Source of the DNA: Xylona heveae TC161
Taxonomy: Eukaryota > Ascomycota > Xylonomycetes > Xylonales > Xylonaceae
Length of the DNA: 64,000 bases
Assembly: GCF_001619985.1 (NCBI RefSeq)
Contig: NW_017264194.1
Coordinates: 3,023,076-3,087,075, forward strand
Direction of reading: 5' to 3'
Part shown: in pieces, positions 13,801-25,303 of the stretch
How the letters are laid out: the number at the start of each line of letters is the position of its first letter
Position numbering within the stretch: position 1 is the stretch's first letter
Program-made: the position numbers and the translations under genes
The notes under the pieces: generated by a model
What the model saw: only the letters and a program-made list of their open reading frames with translations
What the model was told of the DNA's origin: nothing
Databases searched by the model: none

Positions 13801-14870
13801 GGGCGTGTTGAAGAAGAGGATGACGTACGTAGGTCCAGTGTGAGGTGCCGTCGTCATTGGGGTCCACAACGCCTGCAAGCCATTTGAACGGATCAAGGTT
13901 AGTAGGACGGCACATTACAGATGCCGCCCCGGATCTGTCGGCCACTTGATTCGCTTGCAGACGCCTCAACATGGACTCAAAGGTGCGCCATGACCATCCG
14001 ATTTTGCCTTTTTGCAAGTGCTTCTTTGGGGGGAACAAATATCCCACCAATTTCTCACTTCGCCGGACCTCCCGCGCTCTTTCGACCAAAATTTCCCTCA
14101 GGCACCTCCTACGAGAGCCAGAATAGAGAAGCGCCCGTAGAAGAGCCCCCCTGACGTAATAAAGTGGTGGTAGAACTACCCCCCTGCCACGCATGCAGCA
14201 GCAGTTTTCAGATGGGAAGGTGGAGGTACAAGTATATACTAGTTTCATGTGGGGTTCCCCAGTTCCCCACAAGTATCGATACACCATCTCCGCACAGTTC
14301 GTCGATACATCTCTCATATTAACTATCACCTACCATTGTACCTTAAGTTTCGCCTAGGACAGGGCTTGTTTCTTAGGTACCTTAGTTATTCTCCGCATTG
14401 TCGCGTGGGACCCCAGTTCACTTCTACAGTATCTCCCAAACCCCGCAAATTGTAAATGGTTTCGTATCACTCAAGATACGCTTAGGGGGTCCCAAGGGTA
14501 AAAGTAGGTAGAGTGTACAGGTCCTTGCTAATACTCTTTCACGGAATAACGACGGGATGATATTTGTTGGTTGCTGGTTGATTAGTCTACCCTTTTAGCC
14601 CAACACCAATGCTCGGAACCGCTTAGTCGTAAGCGTCCGAGATTGATGGATGGTGACGATGATGCTGATGATGTGACGGTGCCAGCTCCCCCATCACCCA
14701 ATTTGGGCACATGGCATATTCGAATTAGAACGGGCTTAGTTTGTCCAAAATGTCTGCCGAACATAAAGCCTGCCTTCCTCCTCCGTCAAGCTCGCTTCTT
14801 ACCTCTCTCCATGCTCGAGCGAGGCTGAAGAACTATCTTATACTGCTCGACTAAATCATCCTGGAGCATC
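10887..14870. other. Long intergenic region (4 kb) with AT-rich island
   Basis: It separates the divergent GUT2 and hexose transporter genes. GC-richer DNA near 11.2-11.7 kb carries open frames on both strands, but both begin on GTG and match nothing I recognise. About 12.1-12.75 kb is clearly AT-rich. TACCTACC-type motifs occur near 12325 and 12385, and TACGGAGTA at 13707-13715. A CT-rich leader precedes 14871. The length suggests a complex sugar-responsive promoter or the remains of lost genes. Confidence 0.4.
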
Positions 14871-16820
14871 ATGGGTCTCTTCGCCAAATTCCAACATCAT
14901 GAGAATGCTCCGTCGACGGGCCGACCATCGACGGAGAAATCCACCGAGAACAACTATGATGCGGAGAAGGTGGAGATGGAAGGCCCGGAGGACCACTCTC
15001 ATGTGCATCGTTTGACCCTAAGAACCTTTTTTATGGGTCTCTTGGTATCCATGGGCGGTTTCATCTTTGGATATGATACGGGTAAGCATTCATTTGCTCC
15101 CTCCCCCCCCTCTTCAATTGCCGCTGGTATAGGGGTACCTCTGACCATTTTCTTTGCAATATACAGGTCAAATCTCCGGATTCCTCGAAATGAAGGATTT
15201 CTTGAAATGCTTCGGTCAATACGACCCCAAAAAAGGATATTACTTTAGCAATGTCCGCGCCGGTCTCATTGTTGCTTTGGTAGGTTGTCTTCATATGCAG
15301 ACTCTTCCTTAACCATTAATCTGACATGCTTAAGCTTTCAATCGGTACCTTGATTGGGGCGTTGATGGGAGCGCCCGTCGCCGATCGCCTTGGTCGACGG
15401 CTCTCAATCAGCTTCTGGAGCTGTATCTTTGCTGTTGGCGTTGTTGTACAGATTTCCACGGACCATAAATGGTATCAAGTCGCCGTCGGCCGGTTGGTAG
15501 CTGGTTTCGGCGTTGGAGCGCTATCCGTTCTTGTGCCCATGTTTCAGAGCGAGTCTGCTCCACGCCAGGTCCGAGGAGCATTAATCAGGTAGGATAAAAA
15601 TATTTCCAAAATTCTTTTAGTCCTAGCATTGTCTGACCCATTGCTTCCTTTCTAGCGCGTACCAGTTGTTTATCACGCTCGGCATTTTTACTGCCAACTG
15701 CATCAACTTTGGCACAGAAAAGCGGACCAATACAGGCGCATGGCGGATTCCTATGGGGGTTGGGTGGATTTGGGCCCTGATCTTGGGCATTGGAGTCTTA
15801 TTCTTCCCAGAAACGCCGCGTTTCGATTTCCGCCATGGAAGGGTCGAGAAAGCTAGGCACACAATGGCGAAGCTTTATGGCGTCCCGCTGAATCACCGCG
15901 AGATCAATCGCGAAATGCGAGAGATCAAGGAGAAACACGATATCGAGCATATGGGTGGAGCGCACCCTTGGTATGAGATCTTCACCGGGCCTCGCATGGC
16001 ATACAGGACGCTTCTCGGAATCGCGCTCCAGGCTCTGCAGCAGCTAACGGGAGCCAACTTCTTCTTCTACTATGGAACATCAATTTTCACTGCGACCGGA
16101 ATCAAGAATAGTTACGTCACCCAAATGATCTTGGGAGGTGTCAATTTTGGCACCACCTTTGGTGGTCTGTATGTCGTCGAGCATTTTGGTCGTCGCAAGT
16201 CGCTCATAATCGGCGCGCTCTGGATGTTCGTTTGCTTCATGATCTTTGCTTCCGTCGGTCACTTTGCTCTAGACAGAGCAAACCCTCCCAATACACCCCA
16301 TGCAGGCGCTGCAATGATCGTGTTTGCCTGTCTCTTCATCACTGGCTTCGCCATGACTTGGGGACCCATTGTCTGGGCGATTGTCGGTGAGATGTACCCC
16401 ATGAGGTACAGAGCCAAGTGTATGGGAATCGCCACCGCTTCCAACTGGACGTGGAATTTCCTGATTAGTTTCTTCACGCCGTTCATCACACCCGTGATTG
16501 ATTTCCGTTATGGCTACGTCTTTGCCTCTTGCTGTTTCCTCGGCGCCGTGGTCGTCTACTTCTTCGTCTGCGAATCTCAGGGCAAGACCCTTGAAGAAAT
16601 TGACACCATGTACATTCTCCATGTCAAGCCCTGGGAAAGCAGCAAGTGGATCCCCCCAGACAATGAGGACCTTGTGACTGCCGACCGCCTTAATCTCGAA
16701 CCTGGTGCTCGCAGTATTCGAAAGAACAATGAGGCAGGCGGAGGAGGTGTTCAGCAGCTTGAGCGAGGCGGCGAAGATTCTCACCCTAATGAAGCCGCCT
16801 ATGCGTCTGGTGCGCAGTGA
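14871..16820 (+). CDS. MFS hexose transporter (sugar porter family)
   Basis: Four exons (14871-15081, 15167-15279, 15335-15588, 15656-16820) give 580 residues with about 12 membrane segments. Family marks in order are GGFIFGYDTGQISGF after TM1, GAPVADRLGRRLSI in the first cytoplasmic loop, GRLVAGFGVGALSVLVPMFQ, PETPRF before the central loop, QQLTGANFFFYYGTSIF in TM7, VGEMYPMRYRAKC after TM10, and ESQGKTLEEID at the end of TM12. A hydrophilic C-terminal tail of about 60 residues follows. QQLTGANFFFYYG is typical of glucose/hexose carriers of fungi, so proton-coupled or facilitated hexose uptake at the plasma membrane is likely. Affinity class cannot be told from sequence. The 4-kb upstream region fits tight carbon-source control (inference). 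Confidence 0.9.
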
Positions 16821-17344
16821 ATGATCCCGTGGAAGGGTTTTGGGATGTGTGGAATTTTTGATACCATTCTTTCTTGTGGTTATATTCTCTCGGTCGGCGT
16901 TTGCGAGCATCGAGGTTGTTACTGCATTAGTGATATCTGGTTTTCCATCGATGGTAGGTATTTTGACTCGTCATTGTTGTCATGCTGGATGCTTTTTCTG
17001 CACTTGGCACAATGTCTAGTATCATTTTAATAAATAATAATCGATAATTAAAAATGAGCTCAATTCATTGCCGTAAACATTTTATGTATTACTGAAAAAT
17101 GCGACGCTTTGTGTAGGGAAGCTTTTGAGCCACGTTGTGGTCGGATCAGGCACGCCGAAAGTCGACACCTATGATTGATTTCGAGGTATTATGCTGGAAA
17201 GATGCCAAAATTGATTAATACTAAGTCTCTGATTCCATACCGGACTAAACACCATAGGGAGTAGTCCCCATCTATGCCATGCTGCTGATCGATTAAGATT
17301 ATATACAAATAGTCGAGTATTTTCTTCACCAATCTATGATGAAA
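16821..17344. other. Convergent intergenic region
   Basis: It holds the 3' UTRs of the hexose transporter and of the amidase that converges on it. It turns AT-rich from about 17020. No gene seen. Confidence 0.5.
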
Positions 17345-19605
17345 TCACATGACCACTGGGATATTGCGCGTTCTGTATTCGTACCAGTTCGGTAGCGATC
17401 TCTTGTGCGTCGTGTTGGAAGTGAACTGCAAGTCTTCAATAGCGGAAGCGTATCTGACCAAAGTCGCTTCGGCCCACGCGGTTTGCATAATGCCTAGGCC
17501 GAAAGGCATTCCATCCGCGGAGTGGGTGCCAGCAGGGAGCGTGACGACGGGGTACCCTGGTACGCGCGTTAGTTGCATGTAGAACCAGTGCCACGAACGA
17601 GCCAGAACATACCTGCTTGGGCGGCAACCTGATAAGTTTGCCCGAGATCAACGGGCACCAGCAATCCAGCCAGCTGAGTTCCGTTATGGTTCAAAGCGGC
17701 ATCGATACCGTCCTCGCGAGTCGCTTTCTGGCAGAAACTGAGAGCTTGGAAGTAGGTTTCATCCATGGTACCTGCCGCAGAAAATGTCAGCGATGCCTAG
17801 GGTGTGGGTGGAGTAGACATACCATTCGTGTCGAGGGACGCGAGAAAACCATCCTGGCCAGAGCTAAATGCAGGGTGAACGTAGGGAAAACCTCCCTCGG
17901 AGCCGGCATTGTCAATGTTATATCTAAGATTATAGTCAGCGTATTTGTAAATTGAGAAGGGTAGATAGGAGAAACTGACTGAACAAGATCCTCAATGGTT
18001 CTGACATCGGTGTTGTTCAGCTCGGCAAGGTAAGCATTGATATTGTTGTAGAAGTCAACCTTAAACAGGATTAGTATAATCCCGTGTGATCCGCGGCTTA
18101 TCTAGAACGTGGACCTACCTTAACCACGGTATATTCGGACTCGTTGGGGTAACCTCTGGTTGTACCAAAATCCCTGGTCCTGTAAGCGGCAGTTCATATC
18201 CATGGAGTCAGGGGTCATACCAGTCCCAGCCATCAGGACTGACAATCTTCTCGTAGCTTGGAAGCTCAGTGCCGTTGATGACGGTAGCGCCAGCGCCCTC
18301 AATCAAGTCGACAAGCTCGAGAAGAGATTCTTGCATTTCCGGTTCCGCCAAAGACCAGAAGGACTTCCATGGTAGGCCGAAGACAGCGCCTTTGAGCGCA
18401 GACTTGTCGGTCAGGAATTGAACGTAACCGCCTTCAGGCGTACGACCCTGTTGCGCAAACGTGTAATTGTCATGAGGGTCGACGCCATAAATGGCGTCCA
18501 GTGCGTAGACCGCATCCCGGACAGTTCGGGCAAACGTGCCAACAGAGTCTTGATGAAGACTTTCGGGGATAACACTAATTGCTGATGAGCTTTTGCACGA
18601 GTTGAGAGCATAAGAACAGTTGGAGCGCTTTGCTCAAAGACCTACCCTCCGCGAGAAGTTAGACCAACGGTAGGCTTGAAACCAACCAGGGAGTTCCTTT
18701 CAGCAGGGTTGATGACTGCAAAATGTCAGGATATCGATCTCACTCATCCACGTCTTATCTGCTTACCGCTGCCGTCAGTCTCCGTGCCAAGGGCGAACAT
18801 GCACTGATTTGAAGTCACCGCAAGAGCACTTCCCGAGCTGCTTCCACCCGGGTTGACGGTGAGATTGTAGGGGCTCCTGGCCTGGCCGCCACGAGCGGAG
18901 TATCCTTCGGAGTAATAGTTGCTTCTCATATCTGCCCACTCAGAGAGGGTAGCGTGACCGAGCAGCAAGGCGCCCGCTTCGCGGAGTTTGGCTACGACAT
19001 GGGCGTCCCTGGGAATGACTGAACCAAGCAAGGCCCAACTTCCAGCAGTGGTCTCCATTTTGTCCTTTGTACCGATATTATCTTTGACAACAAAGGGAAT
19101 TCCATGGAGAGGGCCTCGGACTTTGCCCGAGGCACGCTCGGCATCTAATGTAGCAGCAATCTCAAACATGTCGGGATTCAGCTCCATGATTGCACTTTTG
19201 ACGTGGTTAGCTTGCGATTGATCGACGGGGCTTGCGCCCGAGATGTGGAGAAAGATATCCATACTTGACGTAGTAATCGGTCTGATAGATCCGCTGGAGA
19301 TAGCAGTGCAGGATTTGAGTCGCAGTGAGTTTTCCTGAACTCATAGCATCTTGGAGCTGATCAATCGTTGCCTCGGCCAAAGTAAAGCTATTGCATTGAG
19401 GCATGGGAAATAGTCCGCTGTTCGAGTCATGCTCATCTTGCAAAACGGGGAAATAGTAGGGATAGGGAGCTTCTAGCACCTGCGCAGAACCCAGGGAGGA
19501 ATCATTCTGCGCCGACGCAGCGATACCTGACCCAAGTCCGGAGAACAGGATTGAGAGCGCGAGTGTCTTCATGGAAGACCTGGAAGGTGTGGTGAGATAC
19601 ATCAT
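17345..19605 (-). CDS. Secreted amidase (amidase signature family)
   Basis: Nine exons (19605-19265, 19194-18767, 18715-18646, 18574-18221, 18173-18119, 18059-17980, 17923-17823, 17771-17613, 17556-17345) join in phase to 599 residues. If translation starts at the second good ATG (19572) it is 588 residues, and the N-terminus MKTLALSILFSGLGSGIAASA is then a clean signal peptide, so I favour that start. Catalytic Lys is in HGIPFVVKDN, cis-Ser in PGGSSSGSA, and the nucleophile Ser in TETDGSV, so the Ser-cisSer-Lys triad is present. The C-terminal part (YFQALSFCQ..., LAGLLVPVDLGQTYQ, GMPFGLGIMQTAW) is typical of this fungal subfamily. It hydrolyses an unknown amide outside the cell. It is distinct from the intracellular amidase HxnN at 42.2 kb. 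It lies about 6 kb from the nicotinate cluster, which may or may not matter. Confidence 0.88.
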
Positions 19606-21620
19606 CCTCCTTGCGCCTTGGTGTTCCCGACTCCGCTGATAGAAGAAGAATAAATGCGGTTCTAGCGCCCGTTTGCGAGCGTTTCCGTCCGCTTATGGGA
19701 TCAGAGGTGTGAAGTGAAAATGTGAAACCCCCCTTTTGAGTTTGTATAATCCCATGGAAAAGCCAAGCCACAGAGTCCTGCCAAGCTGTTACTATGTAGT
19801 GGGCCGATGGAAGGCTGCAGGCGAGACCTTGTAAAGTGCAATTGCAATTAAAAACATCAACAAAGTATCTGCCGAGGTCAGGGACTGAGAAAGAAGAGCG
19901 ATTAACCTAATCGACAGGTTGAGCCGAGTCCCAAGAAGCCCCCGGAGATAGAAGAAGCCTATTGTTGTTTGACTGCCAGGGCACTGCAGTCGTTGTTGAC
20001 GAGATCGTATCCCCACCGCTCGGCAGAAGGCGTACCGCAGTAAGTAACATCAACACCACCCATGTGGGGCGACTTTGGTCGGATGCATAATAGTACACAG
20101 TACATGGTGGTTATTCCACTTCACTATTGCCATTTCCCTGTGTGGATCCCCTCATTTGCACATCTCGAACTTTGAAGATGCTGATGGTCGTGCCCCTTGA
20201 GAAGAAGCAGTCTAATCAGAGCAAACGTGGGCTTAGTGCCATCTTGAAGCAAGCTGAAATATCGGCGAAATCTGCTCTCAAGACACTCTCTGTAGCGCAG
20301 GGAGTAGGGATCATATCGTGGATTCCGGGATCAACAATCCTTGTCGCACCGAAGAGATGATGCATGGGCGGTCGTGGTTCACTTAGTAGTTAAGTGGTTC
20401 CTGGCGAGAACCTGAGCTGATGGCTGCAGCGTGTTCCTGACTATTTTCGATGGCTTCATTCAGCCCCAGTCGTTGGCTTTGCTTGGCATTTGTTCTGGGA
20501 GCCCTCACGTCTTGGTTTCCCCTGGTAATCCAAGCCCTTGGCATCCACGGTGAATGAGCCAAGATGCACCAAAAAGGTCTGCAAGCGAAACTTTCCAGGC
20601 GAACTACTCCATACAACACTGAATATTCCTTGGCTAATGATAATGAGCTTTTAGGACGAGACAAATAATTCCTATGACACATTGGTTTATTCGACCGAAT
20701 TACTTGATTTGACAGCAGCTTTCCTATGAATCGTCAACCTAGTCCCCTTGCATACAAGAGCCACTTCATAACGACCGTGAAACGCGCGCTCGTCCCGCTA
20801 ATTTGGTGCATTGACAATTTCGGAGCGACTCCAAGACAGGGTCTCCACGCCTTCATCTTCATCGGGCTGCGTTCAAGTTGGGGAAAACGATCACCCTCCA
20901 CATGGCCGTCGGCAAGCAAATTGCTCTATGGAAATCGCCCCACAAGTTCAATGGCCTGAACTCGGAGCTTACTAGGAGAATAACAGACCCCTTTTACCTA
21001 GCAAAAAACCTACTGGAAAATGTCCAACACGTGGCAAAATTGCCGACGTTTGATCACCAAGCAGATCATTCAATTGCGAAATAAAATAGCGCTCGACGGA
21101 TTCCAGTAATGATGCTTGCCTTGTGCGTTACGGCACTCCCTAGCTAAGATACGATCCGTGACTGAGTCCAGACTTGGCCATTATTTGACCGCCGTTGTCA
21201 AGCTAGGCCCTCACTGCCAAGAGGTCAAAGTTACTCGGCATGCTTGCCACGCGGAAAGCCGCTCATCAGCCGTCCGCTGGCCAGAAAATTTTTTTTTTTT
21301 GGTCGATGAACCCTGATAGATGCTTCCCTGGTGTTGGGCCACGGGAATCCTTCATGCCCAAGTATTTCATCAGATAAGCAGCAACCTGCCGCTTCCGACT
21401 TGGGTTCCCCGGCATGCAGATATGCCACTCAGGGCTGAAATCAGTCACACCAAACTTGGGCCAACAAGTCTTTAGGGTAGATCGATGCATTCATTAGGTT
21501 CTTGAACCCCACCCCGCGGAATCTTTTCGTATCCTCCGTGTAGCAATCGGCTGTTCATGCATTGCCAGTGAGTGCTTGAAAGTTCATGTCCTGAAAAACA
21601 AGGCGTGAGGCGCCAAAGCT
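19606..21620. other. Intergenic region between divergent genes
   Basis: About 2 kb between the amidase and the rhodopsin-like gene. The open frames are short, overlap on both strands and show no family motif. Nothing recognised beyond promoters. Confidence 0.45.
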
Positions 21621-22945
21621 ATGATTCCGAAGGATATTCAAGATGCCATTGCTGCCGGTCGTGTCCCCAATGATATTTCTCCGCAATATCTTGCAGAGAG
21701 TCGCGATCGACCGGCCATCATTGCCATGCTGACAATCGGCGTGTTTGTGGTGCTGCTCGTGTCATTGCGTTGCTATGCCCGGCTGATTCTGACCAAGAGA
21801 TTTGGCCTTGACGACGTTCTCATTGTACTTGCATTGGTGGGTAATCCTTATAAAGAGACGTGAACAACATCGCAACGCTATAGTGTATACCTCGCATAGT
21901 TCAACTCTCGACTTTGCTGACGGATTCTTAGGTCTTCTACGTAATTCTCATTATCCTAGCAATACTTCTCCTTGCGGACGGTTCTGGACGACACTTTGAT
22001 TACATCCACTATGTCCTCAGCAATTCCATTGTGAACAGGACCCAAGTTGAAGATTTTGCGGCTCACCTCGTATATACGTTAGCGCTTTATTTTGGTCGAA
22101 TGTCTGGTCTCGCCTTCTATCACCGGCTTGCGAGCATGAACATCCTTTTGCAGCGTTTCGTGTATGTGGCTGGCGCTTTCATGAGCCTTGCACTACTGCC
22201 GCAAATATTTCTCCTCATATTTCACTGCTCACCCGTCACGGGGTTGTGGCCATATGAATGGCAGGAGGAATACAAGAAATATAAGTGCTTGCATTGGGGA
22301 ACTATTTATCTGGTAAACTCAGTCATTTCACTAATTTGCGATCTCCTGATGTTCATCATTCCATCAATGATCATCAAGATGCTTCAAATTCGCTGGAAGG
22401 AGAAGCTGAAGTTGTCTTGCATTCTATTCCCCGGTGTTCTAGTCATCATGTAAGCTCATCCTTTGAATTCTCATGTTTGTCGAATGCAAAATTGCTAACA
22501 GGCTTTCGAAAGCATCTCTTGCGTACGCCTTGATTTTGTCATCCAAGGCGGGTTCCTTGTTGACATGTCTTGGGCGTATAGTCCTATGCTGGCAGTCGAG
22601 ACATCTGAAGTCGCCGGCACTATTACGGCGCTCTCCGTGCCAGCTCTGAAACCTCTGTTTGGATCTTTCTTTCATTTCGCGACATCCCGAAGCAAAAGTG
22701 CCACGACCGGATGGAGTCGTCAAGAAGTAGAGCATTCTGGCGCTCCGAACACGTTTGACGGCCGTTATCACCGAACAACGTCAATCAGTGGGCAAGGACG
22801 TACGACAAATGATAACGAGAGTGATGATATCCTTTTGGGCCCCGATGATATGCAGCTACGCCAGATGGAGAAACAGCCCGGACCGAAGAGCATTCGCGTT
22901 CAGACGTCCGTAAACATTTCAGGAAGAGATGGTCAATCTTATTAG
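21621..22945 (+). CDS. Fungal rhodopsin-like integral membrane protein
   Basis: Three exons (21621-21836, 21932-22449, 22513-22945) give 388 residues. Hydrophobic segments number about seven. Family marks are FGLDDVLIVLAL after TM1, DGSGRHFDYI, YFGRMSGLAFYHRLA (third helix region), CSPVTGLWPYEW, and a late IISCVRLDFVIQGG...DMSWAYSPMLAVETSEVAGT...LKPLF. The second intron acceptor (CGAAAG at 22512) was chosen over an earlier CAG because only it restores these late motifs. The family is abundant in fungi, lacks a proven general function, and has no retinal-binding evidence. The cytoplasmic tail of about 100 residues is Ser/Thr- and charge-rich. It is a stand-alone relative of the N-terminal half of the fusion protein at 4.0-7.0 kb. 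Confidence 0.85.
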
Positions 22946-23272
22946 CCAGAGCTATGCGCTTGGATTCATATGCAATGGCCGAAGATGGCGATTCGATCGA
23001 AAGATACTCAGCGATAAGGCTGGGAAACAGGCAATCTGCCGCTTTGATGGGTAGTGACTGGCGTATTGTGTCCTAACAGTTTTACAATGTTTTGTGATAG
23101 AGATATAGTTATATCGATAGACGCAGATACCCTTGCTTTAGAGTAATTGACATATTATCATGTAAACTTTCAGACCCAGGAAATTAGCGAACACTGTAAT
23201 GCCATTGGGAGCCGCTTGAAATTGATTTAGAAGTTACTGCTTCCTAGACCGTTGTATATAATCGTCCTCTAT

Positions 23273-23606
23273 CTAGCTTCGAATTATTACCCCTGAAACA
23301 GCCATCATATCAAACCCGTACAACCCAGTAAAGGATCCGAATTTGAAATTGCCATGGTTAATGCTAAGCGCCACATCGCGACCTATCAAGGCATCGCTGG
23401 CTGGAAGCTTTCGAATGACTCCGTCTATTCTGAGGCCAGCACCATCACTGGACATTGAGAGGAGCTGCCATTTGGTCTCCAGCAAGAGTGCCATATCCCC
23501 ATTATACCTCACCGTGAAGTCCACTGACAGTCACTTCCTGCTGCTTTCGCCATTCGTAATCAAAAGCTCCGTCATCAAATGATTGCAGACGGACAGGCTC
23601 TCTCTA
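23273..23606 (-). pseudogene. Possible gene relic, unknown family
   Basis: On the minus strand an 83-codon frame with protein-like composition (start on GTG, no ATG) ends in VSGVIIRS and a TAG. Just upstream a different frame reads SFDDGAFDYEWRKQQEVTVSG, also protein-like, and the two could be parts of one coding region broken by a frame change near 23525. A TAG lies further upstream in the second frame. I do not recognise the family. It may be chance, or a degraded 3' end of a lost gene. Confidence 0.3.
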
Positions 23607-24277
23607 CTTGCGGTCGAACACATGCTGGTGTGATCCCTTTCCGCGTCCCTCTTCATTTACCAATTTATATAAAATCAAACTGCCGTCCTGATCACCACTT
23701 TGCAAGATCTTGATTGGCCAGTTGAAAACATTCTTTTAGTTGATTCTGAAGCAAATAGTCGGATTTCTTGTGAGCTAGGCAAAAGACGGGGCAGACGACC
23801 TTCTCATTCATTGCCCATTGCCAGTAGGATCAGCCAAAAAGAAAGGCAAGATGTTCGCTTCAAGTGTCGTTCCTTCCCCCTAAATGAAAACAATAGCAAA
23901 GAGTTCTATGTGCTATCCCCCACCACTGAAGGGTGCTCCTTCCTTGTAGATATCAAAACAGCAGGAACGAGTTAATAACAAGGCAAAGAACGTACCAGTT
24001 GTCAAGACAAGGCCCCGGATCACAGGGCGCTCCTCAGATCACTCGAGGGTTTAAGCTGCCCAGAATTTCTATAAATTCATGGTTTACCCACCCCATCCAG
24101 ATCTGTTTTGGAGTTCTCTCTGCCTTCGCTATTTTATCCTTCATTGAAAAGCAAGATATTACTTTGTCTTTGCTCACTTCGACCCCCAGGGTTGGCTTCC
24201 GTCGGACTCAGTCATGAGAGGAACAACAGCAGCTTGCGGTTCACACTTGGTGCTCCATCAATATGTTTCTTGGTTGC

Positions 24278-24436
24278 CTCTCAGATCATCATTGTCCTAA
24301 GGTGAGTGTTTAAATCCCGACCTAATGATGACAAATTTCCTTTCGGAGGGGTAAAACCCAATGATGATAGATTCGACTTTTATTTGAAGATCCCGCTTTG
24401 AACACTCACTCAATTTCGGCTGACAAAAACCGATCT
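24278..24436. repeat. Structured repeat, copy 1
   Basis: First of two tandem related units. It opens with CTCTCAGATCATC and ends with TTTCGGCTGACAAAAACCGA, both shared with copy 2. Arms 24302-24314 and 24397-24409 are inverted complements over 13 positions with a single G-U pair, enclosing 82 nt that contain AATGATGA twice. Confidence 0.8.
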
Positions 24437-24457
24437 TGGTTGCTTTGTAGGTTCCTG

Positions 24458-24636
24458 CTCTCAGATCATCTTTGTCCTAATGCACTCGTGTTGCAAAGGC
24501 GAGTGTTTAAATCCCAATCTTTGACGATGAATTTCGATCTTCTGAGGGCTAAAACCGAATGATGATCCCAAGTTACGACTTTCTGAAAGGATAGAGTTTA
24601 GACACTCGCTCAGTTTCGGCTGACAAAAACCGATCT
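24458..24636. repeat. Structured repeat, copy 2
   Basis: Second unit. Arms 24499-24511 and 24597-24609 pair over 13 positions with one G-U pair. Relative to copy 1, the second pair is C-G instead of T-A and the G-U pair has moved by one position, so pairing is kept while sequence changes. A block just after TTGTCCTAA is longer than in copy 1. Confidence 0.8.
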
Positions 24637-25303
24637 TTATACAGCTTTATATAGGCAGGTTCCCGCTTAAGTACACGGTGGTCTCCCTCGCTTCGCTTCG
24701 AACTTTCCCCTCCAGATTCGGGTAAGCCTTAACCGCGTTTCTCCCAACAGTTAGAGGTATCGTAAACTAAACAACCAACTAGCCCCATCGGACACCTATC
24801 TTTTCGTGTATGGATGCTGAAAGGTATTGGTCATTGATGCTTGGTCTAAATCTAAAGGAAGACGCTTTTGTTATGCTCTAAGTAGGATTAGTCTGGACCA
24901 ATGATAATTGCTCAAATATTCGGCCAACTGTGAACTTGATTGTAGATTTGGATCTGACTCAAGAAACATGATATGGATGTGTCAACCTCTGTTGTGGCAA
25001 AAATAGGCCCTAGCGAGAGCGTATTTCCACTCCCCTCCCGGTGATTGTTTATCTGTCCATTGTCAATGTACGCAGTCTTAGCGCAAGAAAATGTAAATCA
25101 TCTAGAAAAATTCCTTCGAGAAGTCACTTTGAAGTTCCGGATAATTTCAAATCGGTCCGTTTTTCAAGATAGACCTTGCTTCATCGTTACTCTTCTATCC
25201 GGATATGTCATGATGTAGAATATCAGAAGCTAGCGTAATCTGATGTCCAAAGTAACTTGCAAAAATAGAGCAACTGCATGGTCTACAGCGCAATGTAATG
25301 AGA

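Larger units (their letters stand above)
22946..25303. other. Intergenic region holding a gene relic and a tandem repeat
   Basis: About 2.4 kb of gene-poor DNA between the rhodopsin-like gene and hxnS, which face each other tail to tail. It contains a possible coding relic (23273-23606) and two related structured repeats (24278-24636), described separately. Nothing recognised in the remainder. Confidence 0.45.

Noticed and set aside
14871-16820. Nicotinate transporter role for the MFS gene
   Set aside because: Motifs are those of sugar porters, not of the anion:cation symporter family to which HxnP/HxnZ belong.
17345-19605. Assigning this amidase as HxnN
   Set aside because: It has a signal peptide and lies outside the cluster; the intracellular amidase at 42.2-44.2 kb is the better candidate.
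24278-24636. C/D box snoRNA pair
   Set aside because: ATGATGA and CTGA motifs occur, but their spacing and the CTGA outside the closing stem do not fit a C/D snoRNA; kept as structured repeat only.
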